Shown one piece after another: positions 56,507-64,000 of a stretch of 64,000 nt of DNA. Position 1 is the stretch's first letter; the number at the start of each line of letters is the position of its first letter. This DNA is from Ypsolopha sequella (Eukaryota; Arthropoda; Insecta; Lepidoptera; Ypsolophidae). The notes below the pieces were generated by a model that saw only the letters and a list, made by a program, of their open reading frames with translations, searched no databases and was not told where the DNA came from. The translations under genes were made by a program, and so were the position numbers. Location of the stretch: assembly GCA_934047225.1 (NCBI GenBank), contig OW203987.1, positions 7,343,501 to 7,407,500 on the forward strand, in the 5' to 3' direction.

Positions 56507-56971
56507 TGAGCACGCGATATGACGGCAGTGCTTTGTATCACCATAGGTTTTAAAAATAGCGGGAAGTGAAGAGAAATAATTACGAAGATGAAAGATCTGA
56601 CCTTGGGAAGGAGCTGCATGCACCACAAACCACGCTTCGCCTGAGCCACCAAGTCTCTGGTGTTCTCCAAGATGGTTTTCTTCTTCCTCTTCGTGCCTGG
56701 TTGCGCTCTTCTCGGCTAATCTTCTTCGTAATAGTAATAGATGAAAATGAGGCGCACAGCGGGTGCGATCTCAAAATGGCGGGCGGTAGGGTCGAGGTAG
56801 GACCTAGTCGAATGACAATCAGCGTATACCTCCGGCGTGAAAGGCTTCTGATTGACGACTGATTGATTTGCGTCCAAAACTAAGCGGGTGGAGATGCAGC
56901 GAAAATGACAGTTGAAAATATTAATTCACAACTACCCCGCAGTATGAGAGCCACAAGAAGTGGCGCGAACA
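56507..56971 (-). repeat. 3' LTR of the BEL/Pao element
   Basis: Plus-strand TGAGCACGCG to GGCGCGAACA. By eye it is identical to the other LTR over all 465 bases. Short frames inside it appear twice in the window for this reason and are not genes. Confidence 0.93.
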
Positions 56972-56983
56972 TTTGCCCCCGGC
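56972..56983 (-). other. Polypurine tract candidate
   Basis: Minus strand GCCGGGGGCAAA abuts the 3' LTR. This is where plus-strand DNA synthesis would start. Confidence 0.6.
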
Positions 56984-57071
56984 GTTAAAACCATTGGTTT
57001 TAAAATAAGAATAGAAAAGTAAAAATAAGACAGAGAATAACGAAATTTTGAAGCGGGGGCAAAGAAAGGAG

Positions 57072-60000
57072 TTATTGAGATGGGAGAGGGCAAAGACGCA
57101 CGACAGGTCGTTTGTAAACACCTGTCGTCGTTTTGACAGAAGCTACCCTAATGACATTATCTTTGCCAGGGTATACAGCTACCATAACACCGAGCGGCCA
57201 TTGAAGCGGTGGAGTGTTATCGGTAACTACAACGACAACAGATCCAATTTTGATTGGGTTGGAAGGTGTATTCCATTTTCCTCTAGACTGGAGAAGATGG
57301 AGATAATCATTCTTCCATCGCCTTGCGAACGATTCTACCATTTGATCAAGCAACGCGTAGCGACGTAATAAATTAACTGGCTCATCAGCCACCTTACAAG
57401 CGGGTAATTCTTTTAAAGGAGTTGACATCAGAAAATGTGCAGGAGTTAACGCGCTAAGTTCAGATGGATCTTCACTCAGCAGCGTAAGCGGACGAGAATT
57501 TATGACACATTCTATTTGCGTAACTACAGTTAATAATTCTTCGTAGGTCAACAGTTGAGTACCTACTACTCTATGCAAATGCGTCTTAAATCCTTTGACA
57601 TATATCTCATAATGTCCCCCAAAATGTGGGCTACGTGGAATATTAAATTTCCATTGTATTCTATGATCGGCAAGTTCATTCGCGAAAGACGTTTTAAATT
57701 CTTCGGAGTTTGTCAAATTGTAAATTTCTGAGAGGGCATTTCTAGCGCCTACAAAGTTCGTAGCATTATCTGAATATACGAAAGACACTGCTCCACGTCT
57801 AGATAAAAAACGTTTGAACGCGGAAAGAAAAGTGTTCGTGCTAAGATCAGTTGCCAATTCAACGTGAACTGCACGAGTCACCAGGCATACAAATATGCAG
57901 AGGTAACATTTGACGGGACGGACTCCACGTTTTCGATACGGAGTGATACTGATAGGACCACAATAATCCACAGCGCAGTGGACAAAAGCTTTAGCCTCAT
58001 TAACGCGGCATGATGGTAAATCTGCCATGAAAGGGAAGGTTTGTCTCGGCTTCGCCTTAAAACAATAATTGCAGCTATGTATTACGCGACGAACAATATT
58101 TCGACAGGAAAGTATCCAAAATTTTTGGCGGATTATTGACATTAAAGCCACTGGTCCAGTGTGACAATTTTTGCGATGATAATGAATGATAATCAATTCG
58201 ACAATATGATTTTTACGAGGTAACAACACAGGGTGTTGTTGATCGAACGTCATGTCTGTGTTGCGAAGTCGACCACCAACGCGTAACAATCCATTTTTAT
58301 CTAAAAATGGCGATAGTCGATTTAAAGCGGGAGAACAAAGTTTATTTGACTTTAATCTTTTTATTTCATCAAGAAAATAAAATGCTTGAAGAGCTTTAAT
58401 CAATGCAACTTCAGCGAAATCCATATCGGTAGCGGTAAAAATATTAGAGCGCGGTAAAATACGTAAAAATCGGTAGATGTAAATGATTGTGTGTAAAAGC
58501 ACAAGCCATGACGAAATTCTTTCCGAAAGAGAAAGAAGTGGATGCGGTTCTTCATTACTAAAAGCGGGAAGAGAAATTGTTTTTGATTCCGGCAAGTTTT
58601 CTTCAATAGAAGCTGATTCTATTGTTTTGATTGGCCACTCTTTAGCGTCCAGATAAAGCCAAGCAGGTCCAGTGAACCAGAGCGGGTGACTCATCAACTG
58701 CGTGGGAGTGAGACCACGGGAAAGACAGTCGCTCGGGTTTTGAGAACCAGCTGTATGGTAAAAACATTCAGCGGGAATAGCGGATATTATTTTTGTTATA
58801 CGCGTCGCGACAAAGGTTTTAAACCTGTGCGGTGAGGAATGTATCCAGTGTAAAGTTACCATAGAATCGGTAAAACAGTAAATACGTTCAATATTGTGAC
58901 GTATTTTATAAGCGTCAACTACACGACGAGTTAATTTCGACATGAGTAACGAGGCACAAAGCTCAAGGCGGGCGACACTGACGGTCTTGAGCGGACAGAC
59001 TTTTGACTTTGCGCATACCAGCCGAATGCTAGTGCAAGTGTCTGAGTCATCTTGTACTCTAATATATACGACACATCCGTATCCACGTTCACTTGCGTCT
59101 GCAAATGATATTATCGAAATTTTCGAATTTTGGAACACGTCTAAGTGGCGTTTAATACGTAAATCCCGCAAAACAGGTAGCTCCTTCAAATAGTTTTGCC
59201 AAATCTGCGCAATATCAGAGGGTAGTGTTTCATCCCAGTCTAATTTTAAAATACAGATTTTCTGCAAGAGTAATTTTGCGTACAAGATCACAGGAGCGGT
59301 AAAGCCGAGGACGTCGTACTGACGTGCTATCACGGACAAAACATTGCGTTTAGTACATGGGCGACTATCTAGCGATACAGTAAAAGAGAACTCGTCAGAA
59401 TCAGGCGACCACTGTAAGCCAAGAACTTTAAGAGTTTGAGTTTGTTCTTCAAAATTCTTACTAGAATTTAAGCGGTGAGTATCAGGCAGTGTATCAAGTA
59501 ACTGTTGACAGTTACTAGACCACTTGACGAGCTCAAAGCCACCGGCCTTAAGCAATCCTACCAGCTCATCTCTGAGCTGTAAGGAGCCCTGCACGGTGGG
59601 CGTGCTATAGCAGATGTCGTCCATGTAACAGTTTCGTGCGGCTGCAGTAGCGGCGAGCGGGTACGCTGAACTCCCATCCTCACAGAGTTTCCTGACTACT
59701 CTCATCGCAAGGAAAGGGCTACTACGTAGTCCAAAGCAGACGCGATTGAACTGATAAGCGATAAGCGGTGAACACGTGTCAAAGCGGTATAAAAACTTTT
59801 GAAATTTGCGATCATCGGCGTTAACCAAAACTTGTAAGAACATTTGTTTGATATCCGAGGTAAAAGCGATTTCATACAAGCGGAAGTCAAGTAAAATTAA
59901 AAACAAATCGTTTTGCAAATTAGCACCTGTGTGCAGCGTGTCATTTAATGAGACACGAGTACCATCAGCGGAGTCAGTCTTAGTACTGGCATTCATACAA

Positions 60001-62390
60001 ATACGCACCTTTGTCGTTGATTTATCAACACGCACTACGGGATGATGCGGAATATAATAACCAAGAGATAATTGGTCATCATTATGAAGCGGGGATATGT
60101 AACCTTTAGTTAGGTATTCATTTATTATATTGTTATACTCGGAACGTAAATCTGCGTTAGAAACAAACCTACGCTCAAGAGACATAAAACACTTTTTTGC
60201 GTGATGGTACGAGTTTCCTAGTATGTTAGGATTCCGTGCGAACGGTAAAGAAACCGAATAGCGACCAGCGGGGTCACGTGACACATTGTTAATAAATAAT
60301 TTTTCACATTCATCATTTGCGGGACTAGAAGCAGGTTCACAATGCACCTCTTCTAATTGCCAAAATTTTTGTAAAATAAAATCTATTGGCGGTTCAATCT
60401 CCATATAAGAGCATAACGAAATTGAACATGCGGTATTTTGGTAAACAGGCGTATTACCAATTAGCGTAAAACCGAAGATGGTCTGAAATCCCGTCGGCGT
60501 ACCCGGGGGACCAGAGACGCGGCCTGATAACAAGATATCCGCGAATAAAGATGCACCGATAAGAATATCAATCTCGCCCGGTAAGTAAAAGGTTTCATCA
60601 GCAAGTGTGATACCTTTTAAATATGAAAGCGTAGACAAATCCACCTGCACCGATGGTAAGTTGTCGGTAATACGGTCGATTACATAAGTGTCAAGCGAAA
60701 TTGAAACCGAATCATCAAATCGTGAAAACAATTTAAGGTTTGTCGCACCCTTAATTGGGTTTGATGAAGAGCCGATGCCCTTAACAAAAGCGCGGGGAAT
60801 TTTCTCATATTTTAAGTTAAGCTTCTCACAACAGGAAACCGTCGAAAAACTGGATTGTGACGCAGGGTCGCAGAGCGCACGTAGACGGACAGACATACCG
60901 TTAGAATCTTTCACGATCACTTGAATTGTACCTAAAAGGCATGTTTCATTACGCTGCGAGTTAGGCTGTAAGTTACATAAAGAAATATTATTACTCGCAG
61001 TTGGTACGGATTGAGAATCATTAGTCATATGTTCGGTGTTAGTCGCCGATACGGCAGGATCCACCAACCTCGAAGATTGCGTATGTGTGCGTGGAGACAC
61101 GGTAATATTTTGACCAAGCGCGGTGTGAGTATTCATCACATTTTGTTTGCGGCACAACATCGAATGGTGTTTACAATTACAATGGCGGCAATTATAAGAC
61201 GATTTACAAGCGGAATTGTTATGCGTAATACTTAAACAATTGGTGCAACCGTTATTAGATTTGATGAACTGAAATCTTTTCTCGATATCTAGTTTCACAA
61301 ATTCGGGACACTTATATAAATTATAGTGTTTTAATTGTTTACATAGCGGACAACAATTATTATTGGTCGAAGCGGAGACAAAAGCATGGGTTGACTTGGT
61401 ACTGTACCCGGTTTTGTTGTTATTATTATTAACGGAGCGGTTCGGAGCGGGAGCGGTAATTGCGGGTGCAGTGCGGTTCAGTATCTTAGTTTGTTCCCGT
61501 AAAAATGATATTAATTCATCATAATGGGGTAAATCGGAACCACGTTTAAACATTTCAAATGAACGAGCGGTTTCAACATCAAGTTTTTTAAGGGCCAAAT
61601 ACATAAGGATAAAATCCGAAAGATCTTTAATATTCAGCGATTTTAAACACGAAACAGCGGAACAGAACTTGTCTAAAAACAAGTCCAAGTTTTTTGAACT
61701 AGCGGTAGTTAAAGGGCGAAATTCAAACATTTGATCCAAATAAGTAGTGGCTAAACTACGCGAGTCTTGAAAAGTAGAAACGAGTGTTTTCCAGATTATG
61801 TCGTAGTTAGTTGCGTTCGGTGTGATTCCAGAACAAATCGAAAGTGCCCGGCCAGAAAGTTTACCCATCAGGTATTGTACTCGTTCGTTGTCGGTCAAGT
61901 CCGGATTATCGTGAATCGTGGTTTTAAATGTTTCATAGAATGTTGGCCACATAGTAGCTTCACCAGAAAAACCAACGAGTTCCAGTTTTGGAAGCTTGAT
62001 AGTAGGTTTTTTGGGACATTCCATGTCAAGTGGAGCTTTAACTTTAGAGTCAGCCGATTTCGAAGAATGTGATAACTTCCGGTTGATGTATTTGCAATGG
62101 GAGTAAAGATCCTCAAAAGCTGACCAACTTTGATAATTTGGTTCAAAATTAGGATTTATCAATACCTCTGTGTCATTAATTTCATCTATGATTACATGAA
62201 TTTCTGAGCGTACAGTATCCAAAGTTTCGACATTGGCCATAAACAATTCTGCCGAAGAAACATCCTCTAAAGCGGTTTTAGAAAAGTCATAAACTCTCTG
62301 AAGGCGATTAAACAATTCTTGCCTTTTATTTTTAAGCTTCTTTAAACTATACGACATCTTTAATTTTGCAGCTTCTGCGGAATTTGGCAT
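57072..62390 (-). CDS. BEL/Pao gag-pol polyprotein
   Basis: 1772 residues from ATG at 62390, no stops; the frame stays open to a Leu codon at 62414. In order: gag-like DUF1759 region (about 120-300); zinc knuckles (346-413); aspartic protease around Asp508 in the form DPAS instead of DSG/DTG; reverse transcriptase with Asp846 and YMDD (922-925); RNase H with Asp1097, Glu1143, Asp1175 and Asp1221; integrase with HHCC zinc finger (His1403-Cys1443) and core Asp1475, Asp1541, Glu1595; C-terminal DUF5641-like domain (about 1670-1770). It makes virus-like particles and copies the element. All catalytic residues I looked for are present. Confidence 0.93.
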   Translation of the reverse strand: MPNSAEAAKLKMSYSLKKLKNKRQELFNRLQRVYDFSKTALEDVSSAELFMANVETLDTVRSEIHVIIDEINDTEVLINPNFEPNYQSWSAFEDLYSHCKYINRKLSHSSKSADSKVKAPLDMECPKKPTIKLPKLELVGFSGEATMWPTFYETFKTTIHDNPDLTDNERVQYLMGKLSGRALSICSGITPNATNYDIIWKTLVSTFQDSRSLATTYLDQMFEFRPLTTASSKNLDLFLDKFCSAVSCLKSLNIKDLSDFILMYLALKKLDVETARSFEMFKRGSDLPHYDELISFLREQTKILNRTAPAITAPAPNRSVNNNNNKTGYSTKSTHAFVSASTNNNCCPLCKQLKHYNLYKCPEFVKLDIEKRFQFIKSNNGCTNCLSITHNNSACKSSYNCRHCNCKHHSMLCRKQNVMNTHTALGQNITVSPRTHTQSSRLVDPAVSATNTEHMTNDSQSVPTASNNISLCNLQPNSQRNETCLLGTIQVIVKDSNGMSVRLRALCDPASQSSFSTVSCCEKLNLKYEKIPRAFVKGIGSSSNPIKGATNLKLFSRFDDSVSISLDTYVIDRITDNLPSVQVDLSTLSYLKGITLADETFYLPGEIDILIGASLFADILLSGRVSGPPGTPTGFQTIFGFTLIGNTPVYQNTACSISLCSYMEIEPPIDFILQKFWQLEEVHCEPASSPANDECEKLFINNVSRDPAGRYSVSLPFARNPNILGNSYHHAKKCFMSLERRFVSNADLRSEYNNIINEYLTKGYISPLHNDDQLSLGYYIPHHPVVRVDKSTTKVRICMNASTKTDSADGTRVSLNDTLHTGANLQNDLFLILLDFRLYEIAFTSDIKQMFLQVLVNADDRKFQKFLYRFDTCSPLIAYQFNRVCFGLRSSPFLAMRVVRKLCEDGSSAYPLAATAAARNCYMDDICYSTPTVQGSLQLRDELVGLLKAGGFELVKWSSNCQQLLDTLPDTHRLNSSKNFEEQTQTLKVLGLQWSPDSDEFSFTVSLDSRPCTKRNVLSVIARQYDVLGFTAPVILYAKLLLQKICILKLDWDETLPSDIAQIWQNYLKELPVLRDLRIKRHLDVFQNSKISIISFADASERGYGCVVYIRVQDDSDTCTSIRLVCAKSKVCPLKTVSVARLELCASLLMSKLTRRVVDAYKIRHNIERIYCFTDSMVTLHWIHSSPHRFKTFVATRITKIISAIPAECFYHTAGSQNPSDCLSRGLTPTQLMSHPLWFTGPAWLYLDAKEWPIKTIESASIEENLPESKTISLPAFSNEEPHPLLSLSERISSWLVLLHTIIYIYRFLRILPRSNIFTATDMDFAEVALIKALQAFYFLDEIKRLKSNKLCSPALNRLSPFLDKNGLLRVGGRLRNTDMTFDQQHPVLLPRKNHIVELIIIHYHRKNCHTGPVALMSIIRQKFWILSCRNIVRRVIHSCNYCFKAKPRQTFPFMADLPSCRVNEAKAFVHCAVDYCGPISITPYRKRGVRPVKCYLCIFVCLVTRAVHVELATDLSTNTFLSAFKRFLSRRGAVSFVYSDNATNFVGARNALSEIYNLTNSEEFKTSFANELADHRIQWKFNIPRSPHFGGHYEIYVKGFKTHLHRVVGTQLLTYEELLTVVTQIECVINSRPLTLLSEDPSELSALTPAHFLMSTPLKELPACKVADEPVNLLRRYALLDQMVESFARRWKNDYLHLLQSRGKWNTPSNPIKIGSVVVVVTDNTPPLQWPLGVMVAVYPGKDNVIRVASVKTTTGVYKRPVVRLCPLPSQ

Positions 62391-62852
62391 GTTATATAGT
62401 ACAAAGTTAGGCAAGTACCAGAACTATTGAAAGTTTTATACTGACTACAACATAGAATAATGCTAATGAGTTAGAGATAACACGGGCGGCGGACGAACCT
62501 GTGTACGAGTACCTCTCGATAATATTAAGAATTAGCAGGTAGGCAGATAATATTTTCTGTGAAATGATCAAATGGTATAATCGCAGCGGATAAATTAACA
62601 GAATGGCGTATTTCACTGTAGATAATTTACAATTTCCAGTATATAGGAAATGGAATCACTAATATTTTGACGAATGCGGGGTTTTAATGCATAGATAATG
62701 CAAATAAGAGCGGGAATGCGGGGTAATACTGCGGGCAGAGTGAAAATTAGAGCGGAATTCACGTGTTCTTTAGACAAAGAACATGAAGATAGCGGTTGGA
62801 AATACCAAAAAATGGTTATAGATCGCAGATCAAAGGGCCTAAAATGGATCTA
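62391..62852 (-). other. BEL/Pao leader
   Basis: About 460 bases between primer binding site and ATG. It holds no other gene. Packaging signals would be expected here, but none can be recognised by eye. Confidence 0.6.
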
Positions 62853-62871
62853 GATCCGGCTCGAATGGCCA
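62853..62871 (-). other. Primer binding site, tRNA-Tyr-like
   Basis: Minus strand TGGCCATTCGAGCCGGATC, five bases after the 5' LTR. From memory the 3' end of insect tRNA-Tyr would pair with 16 of the 19 bases. Its core equals the centre of the palindrome at 230-247. Confidence 0.65.
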
Positions 62872-62876
62872 AAAAA

Positions 62877-63341
62877 TGAGCACGCGATATGACGGCAGTG
62901 CTTTGTATCACCATAGGTTTTAAAAATAGCGGGAAGTGAAGAGAAATAATTACGAAGATGAAAGATCTGACCTTGGGAAGGAGCTGCATGCACCACAAAC
63001 CACGCTTCGCCTGAGCCACCAAGTCTCTGGTGTTCTCCAAGATGGTTTTCTTCTTCCTCTTCGTGCCTGGTTGCGCTCTTCTCGGCTAATCTTCTTCGTA
63101 ATAGTAATAGATGAAAATGAGGCGCACAGCGGGTGCGATCTCAAAATGGCGGGCGGTAGGGTCGAGGTAGGACCTAGTCGAATGACAATCAGCGTATACC
63201 TCCGGCGTGAAAGGCTTCTGATTGACGACTGATTGATTTGCGTCCAAAACTAAGCGGGTGGAGATGCAGCGAAAATGACAGTTGAAAATATTAATTCACA
63301 ACTACCCCGCAGTATGAGAGCCACAAGAAGTGGCGCGAACA
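62877..63341 (-). repeat. 5' LTR of the BEL/Pao element
   Basis: Promoter copy of the LTR. On the minus strand TCAGT at 63232-63228 fits the arthropod initiator. No clear TATA box. Confidence 0.93.
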
Positions 63342-63450
63342 AAGTCCTCAAGCAAACTTTTTCTCCTCGTTTGACGAATAGAAACCATATACAGAACTCA
63401 AACATATTTTGACAAACATACAGTGACAAAAATAAAATTCGCATAGCCTC
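63342..63450 (+). mobile_element. TTAA MITE (family F), copy 3, right part
   Basis: Continues the MITE interrupted at 56506: AACTTTTTCTCCTCGTTTGA matches copy 2 near 55069. Ends GCATAGCCTC then TCAA. Confidence 0.65.
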
Positions 63451-64000
63451 TCAAACTTGATATCTCTCACGGGGCCCGAGAAAAAGGATCCTGACAGACG
63501 GGCAATAAACGGGTTAATGGATTTATAATGGTTCCATTTTTCATTTTGAGCTACGAAACCCTAAAAAGTTTAACAGGTATATAATATCGTGATCGAATGT
63601 ACCCTAAGCTGAGAAAACTCTAGGGGATTTTTTTCAAATTCTTGTCTTTGGGTTTGTTTCTGATTGATCTTTTTTAGTTTGTAATGCACTCTAATAATAT
63701 TTAAATTATGACATATTTATAGTTTTATTATTAAATGGATTTTTGGTTATTTTCTTTAATTTATTTGAACACAAAAACTTACAAAACGTAATAACAAGTA
63801 AAAACTTTCCTATAAATAAAATGAACCTGTCCATTAAACAAAATTAAACTAATCTAAATTAAAACATCAGCTAAAGAAAAAAAAATACTGAATAAAAAAT
63901 GTTCGCCAACTCAAAAAAAAAATCATAGCTATTTTGTATAAGATTTATTGGATAAATTAATACGGAGAAGCATCGAGAAATTCGCCGTAGAGATTAATTA
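63451..64000. other. No gene; family D scrap and AT-rich sequence
   Basis: CTGACAGACGGGCAATAAAC to ACGAAACCCTAAAAA (63490-63567) is a decayed family D end. 63650-63715 resembles 55435-55500. The rest is very AT-rich without a coding frame. Confidence 0.45.

Larger units (their letters stand above)
56507..63341 (-). mobile_element. BEL/Pao LTR retrotransposon, apparently full length
   Basis: 6835 bp, transcribed on the minus strand. It has identical 465 bp LTRs with TG...CA ends, a primer binding site, a purine-rich tract and a polyprotein without stops. AAGTC is duplicated at 56502-56506 and 63342-63346, the 5 bp duplication typical of BEL/Pao. Identical LTRs imply a very recent insertion. 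BEL/Pao elements form the virus family Belpaoviridae; no envelope gene is present. Confidence 0.93.

Noticed and set aside
56566..56862. 98-codon frame found twice (also at 62936-63232)
   Set aside because: It is inside the LTRs and duplicated because the LTRs are identical; it is antisense to the element.

Overview
The window looks like intergenic, repeat-packed insect DNA, most likely lepidopteran. It is AT-rich and shows no convincing host gene. Its repeats are of kinds I associate with moth and butterfly genomes: a short Helitron with a Lep1-like end, tRNA-derived SINEs, LINE tails, TTAA- and TA-flanked MITEs, and a BEL/Pao retrotransposon. The organism call rests on repeat style only.

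Layout. 1-8.7 kb: a palindrome with a tRNA-Tyr-like core, a TA-flanked MITE, a Helitron relic and a TTAA MITE. 8.7-14.8 kb: decayed LINE 3' ends, a 463 bp near-perfect hairpin, a Helitron helicase tail, and an inverted pair of ~390 bp elements around a LINE 3' UTR. 15-23.5 kb: a hAT element (8 bp target duplication) carrying a nested foldback, a 1.7 kb Helitron-like unit full of satellites, and several foldbacks. 23.5-29.4 kb: LINE 3' fragments, inverted MITE copies and a tRNA-derived SINE. 29.4-33.4 kb: a LINE with an intact endonuclease/reverse-transcriptase ORF, sitting inside an older LINE. 33.4-46.6 kb: tandem repeats, a 1.8 kb inverted repeat, and a LINE remnant split by a MITE. 46.6-48.1 kb: an internally deleted P-like element with perfect 8 bp target duplications. 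50.5-54.8 kb: an ISL2EU-type DNA transposon with two intact, convergent, spliced genes (THAP/DDE transposase; SWIM/YqaJ nuclease). 56.5-63.3 kb: an apparently intact BEL/Pao retrotransposon with identical 465 bp LTRs and a 5 bp target duplication, nested in a TTAA MITE.

How the genes work together. The two convergent genes at 50.8-54.6 kb form one mobile unit: a cut-and-paste transposase and a lambda-exonuclease-fold partner, each with its own GC-rich subterminal promoter lying in diverged terminal inverted repeats. The BEL polyprotein supplies gag, protease, RT/RNase H and integrase for its own copying. The LINE ORF supplies endonuclease and reverse transcriptase for target-primed insertion. 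Everything else is non-autonomous or dead.

Nested insertions give a partial history. Old LINEs were hit by MITEs and by a younger LINE. A TTAA MITE was then hit by the BEL element, which is the most recent datable event because its LTRs are identical.
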